Part shown: piece by piece, positions 55,116 through 64,000 of the stretch
Layout of the letters: each line of letters opens with the position of its first letter
Position numbering within the stretch: the stretch's first letter is position 1
DNA from: JACVRW01 sp963812415
GTDB lineage: Bacteria > Actinomycetota > Thermoleophilia > Solirubrobacterales > Thermoleophilaceae
Assembly (NCBI GenBank): GCA_963812415.1
Contig: CAWEVH010000025.1
Span: 1-64,000, forward strand
Direction of reading: 5' to 3'
DNA length: 64,000 nucleotides
Notes under the pieces: generated by a model
What the model saw: the letters and a program-made list of their open reading frames with translations, nothing else
Told to the model about the DNA's origin: nothing
Databases searched by the model: none
Translations under genes and position numbers: made by a program

Positions 55116-55147
55116 AATGGCGTCAGGCGCCGTTAAACTCCGCCTTC

Positions 55148-55741
55148 ATGGCGGACGCACCGGACGAGATCGAGCGCGAGGAGGAGGAGGAGGAGGAGGC
55201 AGCCGCCCTCGACCCCGAGCTCGAGGCGCGCCGCGTGGCCGCCGTGTCCTTCATTCGCCGCTTCGGAGATCCCGTCCTGAAGTCGAGCGCCATGGCGGTC
55301 GACCGCTTCGACGAGTCGCTGCGCCAGCAGGTCGGCCGGATGGCGGCGATCATGGGGGACGCCCTCGGCGTGGGGCTCGCCGCGCCGCAGCTCGGCATCT
55401 CCCAGCGCCTGCTCGTCTACCGGGTCGGTCCGGACGCGCCGGTGGTAGCGCTCGCCAATCCCGAGCTCGAATGGGCGAGCGACGAGCACGAGTCGCTCGA
55501 CGAGGGCTGCCTCTCGATACCGGGCGTCACCGTGGACGTCGAGCGTCCGGTCTACGTCCGCGTGCGCGCGCTCGACGAGGACGGCGAGCTCCGCACCGTC
55601 GAGGCATCGGGGCTCGAGGCGCGCGTGATCCAGCACGAGATGGACCATCTCGACGGCGTGCTGATCCTCGACCGCACGAGCCGCGACGAGCGCAAGCGCG
55701 CGCTGCGCGAGCTGCGCGACGCCGAGCGCGACGCCGCCTGA
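55148..55741 (+). CDS. def: Peptide deformylase
   Basis: Metalloprotease removing the N-formyl group from new proteins. 197 residues. Motif I 'GVGLAAPQLG', motif II 'EGCLSIPG' (metal Cys), motif III 'HEMDHLDG' (metal His and catalytic Glu). The N-terminus carries an unusual ~30-residue extension with a run of glutamates ('EREEEEEEEAAALDPELEA') before the conserved 'FGDPVLKSSA'. A later start would remove it, but no good start codon with a ribosome site is obvious. Start ATG 55148. Confidence 0.95.
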   Translation: MADAPDEIEREEEEEEEAAALDPELEARRVAAVSFIRRFGDPVLKSSAMAVDRFDESLRQQVGRMAAIMGDALGVGLAAPQLGISQRLLVYRVGPDAPVVALANPELEWASDEHESLDEGCLSIPGVTVDVERPVYVRVRALDEDGELRTVEASGLEARVIQHEMDHLDGVLILDRTSRDERKRALRELRDAERDAA

Positions 55742-55769
55742 CCCCAGGCCCCGGTCCAGCGCGCGAGCG

Positions 55770-57371
55770 TCAGCGCTCGAGCTTCAGGAGCTCGTCGTAG
55801 GCCGGCAGCGTGAGGAACTCGACGAGCTCGTCGCCGCTCAGCGCCACACGCTCGAACAGCTCGCGTGAGAGCCTCGGGCGACCCTCGTTCTCGAACCACT
55901 CGTCGTCGCCGATCTCCTCCCGGATGCGCTCGAGCTCCAGCCCGGCGAGCTCGCGCACCAGCTCGGAGGTCACCGGGCGGCCGTCGTCGAGCTCCGTGCC
56001 GTGGCGGATCCACTGCCAGACCTGGCTGCGCGAGATCTCCGCGGTCGCGGCGTCCTCCATCAGCCCATAGATCGCCGCTGCGCCGTTGCCCCGCAGCCAG
56101 GACGAGATGTACTGGATCCCGACGTTCACGTTCGAGCGCAGGCCCTCCTCGGTGACCGCCCCGGGCGTCTCGGGTATCGCGAGCAGCTCGTCGGTCGTGA
56201 CCGACACGTCGTCGCGCCGGCGCTCGACCTGGTTCGGGCGCTCCCCGAGCACCTCGTCGAACGCCTCGGTGGCCACCGGCACCGAGTCGGGATGAGCGAC
56301 CCAGGTGCCGTCGAAGCCGTCGCCCGCCTCGCGCTGCTTGTCGGCTCGCACGGCGTCGAACGCCCGCCGGTTGGCCTCCTCGTCGCTGCGGCTCGGGATC
56401 ACCGCGGACATGCCGCCCATCGCGTGGGCGCCGCGCGCGTGGCAGGTCTTGACGAGCAGCTCGGTGTAGGCGCGCATGAACGGGACCGTCATCGTCACCT
56501 CCGAGCGGTCCGGCAACACGAACTCCGGGCGCGCGCGGAAGCACTTGATGGCGGAGAAGATGTAGTCCCAGCGCCCCGCGTTCAGCGCGGTCACGTGGTC
56601 GCGCAGCTCGTACAGGATCGCGTCCATCTCGAACGCCGCCGGCATCGTCTCGATCAGGATGGTCGCCCTGATCGTGCCGCGGTCGAGGCCGAGCGTCTCC
56701 TCGGCGATCGTGAACGCTTCGCGCCAGAGCGCCGCCTCGGCGCTCGACTCGACCTTGGGGATGTAGAAGAACGGGCCGCGGCCGCGCTCGAGCAGCTCAG
56801 CCGCGTTGCGGTGGACGTAGAGGCCGAAGTCCATGAACGCCCCCGCCGGCTCCTCGCCCTCGATGCGCAGGTGCCGCTCCGGGAGATGCAGCCCGCGCGG
56901 GCGGACGAGCAACACGGCGTGGTCCTCCTCGAGCCGGTAGCGCTTGCCGCTCTCCTCGTGCTCCATGCTTCCGCGCACGGCGTCGGCGAGGTTGGCCTGC
57001 CCCTCGATCATGTTCGCCCAGGTGGGCGAGTTGGCGTCCTCGAAGTCGGCCATGAAGGCGCGCGCCCCCGAGTTCAGGGCGTTGATAACCATCTTGCGGC
57101 TCGTGGGTCCGGTGATCTCGACGCGGCGGTCCCGGAGCGCGTCGGGCGCGGGCGGAACGCTGAAGTCGGCCGGCGCGTCGACGAGCCGGAGCGTCCCACC
57201 GGCGTCGAGCTCCGCCTGGCGCTCCTCGCGGGCGCGCAGGAGCCGGCGCCGGCTGTCGTCGAGCTCGTCGTGCAGGCGCGCCACCAGCTCGAGCGCGCCG
57301 CTCGTGAGCACCTCGGCCTGGCGCTCGGTCGCTCGCCCGTGTACCTCGATGGCGTGATGGGTGATGCTCAT
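55770..57371 (-). CDS. aceB: Malate synthase A
   Basis: Condenses glyoxylate and acetyl-CoA to malate. 533 residues, the AceB (type A) length. 'GPTSRKMVINALNSGARAFMADFEDANSPTW' holds the catalytic Arg/Asp region, then 'PKVESSAEAALWREAF', 'ATILIETMPAAFEMDAILYEL' and 'GRWDYIFSAIKCF' line the active site. 'NVNVGIQYISSWLRGNGAA' is in the C-terminal plug. Start ATG 57371. No isocitrate lyase is in the window; glyoxylate could come from the glycolate oxidase encoded 2 kb away. Confidence 0.95.
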   Translation of the reverse strand: MSITHHAIEVHGRATERQAEVLTSGALELVARLHDELDDSRRRLLRAREERQAELDAGGTLRLVDAPADFSVPPAPDALRDRRVEITGPTSRKMVINALNSGARAFMADFEDANSPTWANMIEGQANLADAVRGSMEHEESGKRYRLEEDHAVLLVRPRGLHLPERHLRIEGEEPAGAFMDFGLYVHRNAAELLERGRGPFFYIPKVESSAEAALWREAFTIAEETLGLDRGTIRATILIETMPAAFEMDAILYELRDHVTALNAGRWDYIFSAIKCFRARPEFVLPDRSEVTMTVPFMRAYTELLVKTCHARGAHAMGGMSAVIPSRSDEEANRRAFDAVRADKQREAGDGFDGTWVAHPDSVPVATEAFDEVLGERPNQVERRRDDVSVTTDELLAIPETPGAVTEEGLRSNVNVGIQYISSWLRGNGAAAIYGLMEDAATAEISRSQVWQWIRHGTELDDGRPVTSELVRELAGLELERIREEIGDDEWFENEGRPRLSRELFERVALSGDELVEFLTLPAYDELLKLER

Positions 57372-57407
57372 GCTCGTCCCATGCCCGGGACCCGCCCGGG
57401 TTATCCG

Positions 57408-59063
<1,656 letters not shown>

Positions 59064-59091
59064 GGCCAGCGAGGCTAGCGACGGCTGACGG

Positions 59092-60093
59092 CTACCCGAG
59101 CGCCGCCCTCATCACCCGCAGCCCGAGCCTGCCCACCGGGCGCGTGTCGTTCGCGAGCACGACCACGCCGACGTTCGCCGACGGCGCCACCGCCGCGAAG
59201 CTCCGGAACCCGCCGGTCCCGCCTTCGTGGAGCAGGAGCTCGTACGGAATCCCGCGCCCGGGTGGGGCGATCATCCAGCCGAGCCCAACGTGCAGGCGCC
59301 AGGCGCGGGTCCGCGCGCGGCGCGTCTCGCGCGCCGCGAGCGCCAGCGGGGAGGTGGAGCAGTCCGCGTGGAGGCGGAGGAAGCCGAGCAGGTCCGTGGC
59401 GGTGGAGCGCAGCCCGCCGGCGCCCGCCAGCGCGGCGAGGTGCCAGTGGCCGGTCGGGCGGCCGCGGCGCTTGTGCCCGGTCGCGAGCCGGCCGCCGTCC
59501 ACGTCCGTTCCCGTGTCGCCCAGGCCGAGCGGCCGGCAGATCCGCTGCTGAACGAGCTCGTCGTAGCTCGTGCCGGCGCGCCGGGCGAGCAGATGGCCGA
59601 GCAGTCCGACTCCGTAGTTCGAGTAGCGAAAGCGAGCCTCCGGCGGGCGGCGCGGACGGGTACGCGGGATCGCCGCCTCGAGCGTGGCGGCGTCGAGGTG
59701 GGCATAGGGGTCGCCGCGACGCGTCGTGAGCGCCGGAAGCAGCATGCCGCGCGGGAGCGCCGGAAGCCCGGATCGGTGGGAGGAGAGGTCGGCGAGGGTG
59801 ATCTCGCGCCCCCGGGAGGGCATCTCGAGCCCCGGCGGAAGATGGCGCGAGACGGGATCGTCGATTCCCACGAGTCCCTCGCGGGCCATGTCGGTGAGCA
59901 GGGTCGCCGTGAAGACCTTGGTCACGGAGCCGATCTCGAAGATCGAGTCCGGCCCGGCCGGCAGCTCGCCTCGGTGCCAGAGCCCGACCTCGGGAGCATC
60001 GGCGCGCCAGACGCCCACCACAAGCCCGACGTTCGGCGCCCGAACCCGCGCGAGCGCACGCGCGACCGGACGAAAGCGCGCCGGCGGGGGCGT
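59092..60093 (-). CDS. Serine hydrolase, beta-lactamase/class C family
   Basis: About 330 residues. Active-site motif S-V-T-K in 'EIGSVTKVFTATLLTDMA', Tyr motif in 'RYSNYGVGLLGHLLA', and 'HEGGTGGFRSFAAVAP' in place of the KTG box. Family members include esterases, D-aminopeptidases and penicillin-binding proteins. No signal peptide is visible. The start is unresolved: no ATG/GTG/TTG occurs in frame before GTG 60021, yet family-like sequence reaches up to the glcF stop, so a further indel or a start inside glcF is possible. The upper coordinate marks where this frame leaves glcF. Confidence 0.7.
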   Translation of the reverse strand, partial: TPPPARFRPVARALARVRAPNVGLVVGVWRADAPEVGLWHRGELPAGPDSIFEIGSVTKVFTATLLTDMAREGLVGIDDPVSRHLPPGLEMPSRGREITLADLSSHRSGLPALPRGMLLPALTTRRGDPYAHLDAATLEAAIPRTRPRRPPEARFRYSNYGVGLLGHLLARRAGTSYDELVQQRICRPLGLGDTGTDVDGGRLATGHKRRGRPTGHWHLAALAGAGGLRSTATDLLGFLRLHADCSTSPLALAARETRRARTRAWRLHVGLGWMIAPPGRGIPYELLLHEGGTGGFRSFAAVAPSANVGVVVLANDTRPVGRLGLRVMRAALG

Positions 60094-60095
60094 AC

Positions 60096-61364
60096 CTAGC
60101 TCCCGAGCGAGCGCGCCAGCAGCTCCATCGGGTGGAACACCGGCAGCGCCCGGCCAAGCCGCTCGGTGTGCGCGGTGATCTGGAGCGCGCAGCCCGGGTT
60201 CGCCGCCGTCACCGCCTCGGCTCCGGTGTCCAGCAGGTTGCGCGCCTTGCGCTCGCCCAGCTCCGCGGCCGGCGTGGGCTGGGTCAGGTTGTAGACGCCC
60301 GCCGAGCCGCAGCAGAGCTCCCACTCCGCCGGCTCCAGCAGCTCGAGGCCAGGGATCGCGCGCAGCAGCTCGCGCGGCTGGGCGCGCACGCCCTGCGCAT
60401 GCGCGAGGTGGCAGGCGTCGTGGTAGGCCACGCGCAGCGGCACGGCACGGCGCTCCACCCGCGGCTCCGCGGCGGCGAGGAACTCCGTGGCGTCGCGCAC
60501 GGTGGCCGAGAAGCGCTCGGCGCGCTCGGCCCAGTCCGGCTCGTCGCGCAGCACATGCCCGTAGTCCTTCATCGCCGATCCGCAGCCGGCGGCGTTGACA
60601 ACCACGGCGTCGTGGCCCTCGAGCGCCTCGATCGTCGCCTTGGCGAGCGCGCGCGCCTCCTCGTCGGCGCCCGCGTGGAGCGGCAGCGCGCCGCAGCAGC
60701 GCGGAAGCGTGGGCACGTGGACCTCGAAGCCCTCGGCGGCGAGCACGCGCGCGGTGGCCTCGTTGACGTGCGAGAAGAAGACCCGCTGGACGCAGCCCTG
60801 GAGGAGCGCCACGCTGCCGCGGCGCTCGCCCTGCGCCTCGAAGCGCCGCGGCAGCCGCGCGACGGACCGCCGGAGCGGCGCGTCGGGCGTCATCGACGCC
60901 AGCGCCGCGAGGCGCGGCAGCGCGCGACGCACGCGCGGGCGGCGGGCGATCCGGTCGAGCCCGAGACGGTGCACGGCCGCCGCTCCGGGGGCGAGCGCGC
61001 GCAGCCGCCCGGGGTGGGTGAACAGCTCGAACACGAGCCGGCGGTGCGCGCGTTCGGCCAGCGGCCGCTCGAAGTTGCGCTCGACCTGCGCACGAGCGTC
61101 CTCGAGCAGCTTGTCGTACTGGACGCCGGACGGGCAGGCGGTCACGCACGCCATGCAGCCGAGGCAGCGGTCGAGGTGCTCCACGAGCGGCGCCGAGAGC
61201 TCCGCCTGGTGCCCCTGCCTGATCAGCACGATGCGCCCGCGGGGAGAGTCCATCTCCTCGCCCCAGAGCGTGTAGGTCGGGCAGGTGGGGAGGCAGAAGC
61301 CGCAATGCACGCAGTCGTCGATCAGCTCGAGCTGCGGCGCGCGGGTGTCGTCGTAGCCGCTCAC
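60096..61364 (-). CDS. glcF: Glycolate oxidase iron-sulfur subunit GlcF
   Basis: Electron-transfer subunit of the glycolate (or lactate) oxidase. 422 residues. Two 4Fe-4S motifs: 'CVHCGFCLPTCP' and 'CLGCMACVTACP' in the first ~90 residues. Two CCG domains follow with 'PRCCGALPLHAGADEEA' and 'ELCCGSAGVYNLTQP'. Start GTG 61364 overlaps the glcE stop (GTGA); the ATG at 61394 lies inside glcE. The C-terminus reads into the serine hydrolase region, which begins within a few bases. Confidence 0.93.
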   Translation of the reverse strand: MSGYDDTRAPQLELIDDCVHCGFCLPTCPTYTLWGEEMDSPRGRIVLIRQGHQAELSAPLVEHLDRCLGCMACVTACPSGVQYDKLLEDARAQVERNFERPLAERAHRRLVFELFTHPGRLRALAPGAAAVHRLGLDRIARRPRVRRALPRLAALASMTPDAPLRRSVARLPRRFEAQGERRGSVALLQGCVQRVFFSHVNEATARVLAAEGFEVHVPTLPRCCGALPLHAGADEEARALAKATIEALEGHDAVVVNAAGCGSAMKDYGHVLRDEPDWAERAERFSATVRDATEFLAAAEPRVERRAVPLRVAYHDACHLAHAQGVRAQPRELLRAIPGLELLEPAEWELCCGSAGVYNLTQPTPAAELGERKARNLLDTGAEAVTAANPGCALQITAHTERLGRALPVFHPMELLARSLGS

Positions 61365-62484
61365 AGCCCGCCCGCCAGCACGCCGGGGCTGCACACGCCG
61401 GCGGGGTCGAAGCCGCGCTTGACGCGCTCCATGAGCGCCACGTAGGCCGGCGAGGCCGGGCCCCAGGCGTCAAGCTCCAGGTCCGCCGGCCGGTCGAGCA
61501 CGGCGCACGGGCTCGGCGCGAGAGTCCGGCGCAGCCGCTCGACGGCCTGGCCCGAGGGCTCCTCGATCGCGGATCCACCAGAGCCCCAGGCCGCCACGGC
61601 CCACGAGCGAGCCGCCGGCGTCGTCGGCGGCCCGCAGGGCGGCCGGCAGCCGGCTCGGAAGCCCGGAGACCTTCACGACGAGCGGCCCGCGCTGGCGGGC
61701 GCGCTGCTCGTCCCAGAGCTGCCGCGTCGTCGTCGTCGATCTCGGCGCTCAGGCCGGCGTCGTCGAGAACCTGCGCCGCCGCCTCGGCCTGCGGTCGCGG
61801 GCGGGCGCCGGCGAAGCGGGCGAGCACGGACCCCGTGCCCTCCCGCCAGCGCACGTCGAGCGCGTGGTGCTCGAGCGGGGCGCGCGCAAGCGCGATCGTG
61901 CCGCGCGCGAGCTCGTCGGGGTCGGAGCTCGAGCCCACGGCGGTGGAGGTGGCCGGGGGAAGCGGGTGCAGTCGCACCGAGACCTCGAGGATCGCGCCGA
62001 GCGCGCCGAACGAGCCCGTGAACAGCTTGGCCAGGTCGTAGCCGGCCACGTTCTTGATCACCTTGCCGCCGCTCTTCGCGATCGTGCCGTCGGAGAGCGC
62101 CACGCGCATCCCCACCACCAGGTCGCGCGGCCCGCCGTAGCGCGCCCGCAGCGGACCCGAGTCGCCGCTGGCCAGGATGCCGCCGAGCGTCGCGCCGTCG
62201 CCCGGCGGGTCGAGGGCCAGCATCTGCCCCGCCTCCGCGAACGTCTCCTGGGCGCTCTGGAGCGTCACGCCCGCCTCGAGCACGGCGGTGAGGTCGCCGG
62301 CGTTGTGCTCGACGATGCGGTCGAGCCCCAGCGTCGAGAGCTCCCGAGTCGGCTCCGAGCGAGCTCCGCCCCAGTCGGCCTTGGTGCCGGCGCCCGCGAT
62401 CCGCACGGGACTGCCGGCTTCGCCGGCGGCGGCGAGCGCCTCCGCGAGCTCCTCGCGCGTGGCGGGCCGCTCGGCCGTCCTCAT
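61361..62484 (-). CDS. glcE: Glycolate oxidase FAD-binding subunit GlcE, two frameshifts
   Basis: Second FAD-linked subunit of the complex. 'VRIAGAGTKADWG', 'GLDRIVEHNAGDLTAVLEAGVTL', 'GGILASGDSGPLRARYGGPRDLVVGM' and 'SGGKVIKNVAGYDLAKLFTGSFGALG' are GlcE landmarks. The phase then changes near 61720-61735 and again near 61570-61580, each by one extra base. 'VKVSGLPSRLPAALRAADD' and 'EEPSGQAVERLRRTL' continue the protein. It ends 'RGFDPAGVCSPGVLAGGL'. Corrected length 373 residues. Start ATG 62484 is coupled to glcD (TGATG). Confidence 0.88.
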
Positions 62485-63956
62485 CAGAAGCGCTCCGCCA
62501 CGCCGGCCTGCTCGAGCGGATGGCGGCGATACGGGCCCGGGACCTCGCCGCACAGCCGCGGCGCCGGCATCACCTTGCCGGGGTTCGCCCGTTGCTCGGG
62601 GTCGAATGCGCAGCGCAGGCGCTGGAACGCCGACAGGTCCGGCTCGTCGAACATCGACGGCATGTAGCGCTTCTTGTCGACACCGACGCCGTGCTCGCCC
62701 GTGATCGATCCGCCCGCGTCCACGCACACCTTCACGATCAGGCCGGCCAGCTTCTCGGCGCGCTCGGCCTGGTCGGGGACGCTCCCGTCGTAGCAGACGA
62801 GCGGGTGCAGGTTGCCGTCCCCGGCGTGGAACACGTTCGCCACCTGGAGCTCGTGCTCAGCGGCCAGCTCCTCGATCTGACCGAGCACGTCGGCCAGCCG
62901 CGTGCGCGGAATCACGCTGTCCTGCACGTAGTAGTTCGGCGCGATGCGCCCCATCGCCGCGAACGCCGCCTTGCGGGCGCGCCAGATCAGCTCGCGCTCG
63001 GCGTCGTCCTTCGCCACCCGCACCGAGTCCGCGCCGGCGCCCTCGCAGATCTCGACCACCTGCTCGAAGCGAGCGGCGCACTCGGCCTCGGAGCCGTCCA
63101 GCTCGACGACGAGCGCGGCGCCCGCGTCGGTGGGGTAACCGGCGCCCGTGGCCCCCTCCGCCGCGCGAATCGAGAGGTTGTCCATCATCTCGATCGCGCC
63201 GGGCACGATCCCGCCCGACACGATCTCGGACACGACCTCGCCGGCCTTCACCGTCGAGCCGAAGAACGCCACCAGCGTTCGCACCGACTCGGGCTTCGGC
63301 ACCACGCGCAGCCAGATGCCGGTCGCGATCCCGAGCGTGCCCTCGGAGCCGACGAAGGCGCCGATCAGGTCGAGTCCCGGATGGTCGAGCTCGGGCCCCC
63401 CGAGTGTGAGCTGGCTGCCGTCGGCCAGCACCAGGTCGAGGCCGGTCACGTAGTTGGTGGTGAAGCCGTACTTGAAGCAGTGCGCGCCGCCGGAGTTCTC
63501 GGCCACGTTGCCGCCGATCGTGCAGACGATCTGGCTGGACGGGTCGGGCGGGTAGAAATGGGTCGGGCCGACCGCCTGCGAGACGGCGATGTTGGTCACG
63601 CCGGGCTCCACGAGCACGCGGCCGTTGTCGAGGTCGACGTGGCGAATGCTGCGCATGCGCGTGAGGGCGATCAGCACGCCGTCGGCCACCGGCAGGGCGC
63701 CGCCGGAGAGCCCTGAGCCCGCCCCGCGCGCGACCCAGGGCGTGGCCGTCTCGTGGCAGGCGCGCACCACGCCGGCCACCTCCTGCGCGGACGCGGGCAG
63801 GACCACGGCGCCAGGGGTGACCGCGTACTGGAGCAGGCCGTCCGACTCGTAGGTGGCGAGCTGCTGCTCGTGGGTGATCACGTGCTCGGCGCCCACGATG
63901 CCGCGGAAGCGCTCCGCCAGGTCGCCGAGGTCCCGTGGCGGAGCGTCCTGCGTCAC
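62484..63956 (-). CDS. glcD: Glycolate oxidase FAD-linked subunit GlcD
   Basis: Catalytic flavoprotein oxidising glycolate (or D-lactate). 490 residues. FAD-binding domain with 'PWVARGAGSGLSGGALP', 'PPDPSSQIVCTIGGNVAENSGG' and 'GAFVGSEGTLGIATGIWLRV'. The C-terminal substrate domain carries 'NVFHAGDGNLHPLVCYD' and 'GGSITGEHGVGVDKKRYMP'. Start GTG 63956 overlaps the stop of an upstream partial gene (GTGA). Glycolate is favoured over D-lactate because glcE and glcF are alongside. Confidence 0.94.
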   Translation of the reverse strand: MTQDAPPRDLGDLAERFRGIVGAEHVITHEQQLATYESDGLLQYAVTPGAVVLPASAQEVAGVVRACHETATPWVARGAGSGLSGGALPVADGVLIALTRMRSIRHVDLDNGRVLVEPGVTNIAVSQAVGPTHFYPPDPSSQIVCTIGGNVAENSGGAHCFKYGFTTNYVTGLDLVLADGSQLTLGGPELDHPGLDLIGAFVGSEGTLGIATGIWLRVVPKPESVRTLVAFFGSTVKAGEVVSEIVSGGIVPGAIEMMDNLSIRAAEGATGAGYPTDAGAALVVELDGSEAECAARFEQVVEICEGAGADSVRVAKDDAERELIWRARKAAFAAMGRIAPNYYVQDSVIPRTRLADVLGQIEELAAEHELQVANVFHAGDGNLHPLVCYDGSVPDQAERAEKLAGLIVKVCVDAGGSITGEHGVGVDKKRYMPSMFDEPDLSAFQRLRCAFDPEQRANPGKVMPAPRLCGEVPGPYRRHPLEQAGVAERF

Positions 63957-64000
63957 TTCACGACCATCCAGTCGAGGACCGCCGTGGATTGCAGGTAGAC
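63953..64000 (-). CDS. 3' end of an upstream gene (possible permease), partial
   Basis: Fifteen codons and a TGA at 63953-63955 that overlaps the glcD GTG by four bases, the coupling used throughout this genome. The visible C-terminus, ending 'YLQSTAVLDWMVVK', faintly recalls the last helix of LldP/GlcA lactate-glycolate permeases, which often accompany glcDEF. Too little sequence to be sure. Confidence 0.45.
   Translation of the reverse strand, partial: VYLQSTAVLDWMVVK

Overview
The window is a gene-dense, very GC-rich chromosomal segment of an actinobacterium. Class Thermoleophilia (Solirubrobacterales or relatives) is the best guess. Clues are the 'PSPAMVVACVALVVALGG' leader of the exported protein at 1298-1882, a dcw cluster without ftsA, an FtsZ tail ending DIDVPSFLRD, many GTG/TTG starts, and 4-base GTGA/ATGA/TTGA overlaps at most gene junctions. 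The lineage is inferred, not tested. I saw no rRNA, tRNA, CRISPR array, prophage or insertion sequence.

Layout. 1-2.2 kb: end of a TadC-type secretion gene, a NIPSNAP-like gene and an exported hypothetical gene. 2.1-20.3 kb: the division and cell-wall (dcw) cluster mraZ-rsmH-ftsL-ftsI-[two reversed signalling genes]-murE-murF-mraY-murD-ftsW-murG-murC-murB-ftsQ-ftsZ. It is preceded by decamer-phased MraZ boxes and a 14-bp leader hairpin, and ftsZ has its own promoter. 20.3-26.3 kb: a GNAT-M20 fusion gene and the glycine cleavage genes gcvT-gcvH-gcvPA-gcvPB. 26.3-33.8 kb: an F420-type reductase, a molybdopterin oxidoreductase, a lipid/undecaprenyl-phosphate island (an MFS-glycosyltransferase-PAP2 fusion, a diacylglycerol-kinase-type lipid kinase, a second PAP2, DedA, a small coiled-coil protein) and a divergent TetR regulator with two palindromic operators. 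33.8-36.3 kb: trpS, scpA, scpB. 36.3-39.3 kb: an ECF sigma / anti-sigma pair and a secreted beta-propeller protein sharing one promoter motif. 39.3-42.4 kb: rlmN, a PAS-PAS-GGDEF cyclase and a pseudouridine synthase. 42.4-47.5 kb: aromatic amino acid genes aroH-hisC-[structured leader]-aroF-tyrA-aroA. 47.5-51.6 kb: two small membrane proteins, then cmk-der-metK. 51.7-59.1 kb: an adenylate cyclase, priA, def, malate synthase, ettA. 59.1-64 kb: a glycolate/lactate oxidation operon glcD-glcE-glcF with a serine hydrolase behind it and the end of another gene in front.

How it fits together. The dcw genes make and flip lipid II precursors and build the septum. The lipid island is equipped to phosphorylate and dephosphorylate lipid carriers and to move glycans. 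Glycolate oxidase plus malate synthase together carry glycolate through glyoxylate to malate. Chorismate mutase, a HisC-like aminotransferase, DAHP synthase, prephenate dehydrogenase and EPSP synthase form an aromatic amino acid unit.

Caution on sequence quality. Six otherwise well-conserved genes are broken by single-base shifts: the MshEN gene (twice), gcvT, the F420-type reductase, the MFS fusion, tyrA and glcE (twice). Two more (lipid kinase, dedA) lack their expected stop. Each of the six becomes a normal-length frame once one or two bases are corrected, so assembly or base-calling error is the simplest explanation. These entries are listed as CDS with the break described.

Most interesting unexplained items: a multi-branched RNA-like leader before aroF, the MshEN-coiled-coil plus degenerate-GGDEF pair inside the dcw cluster, the MFS-GT2-PAP2 fusion, the paired ECF promoters, and the two TetR operators exactly 40 bp apart.
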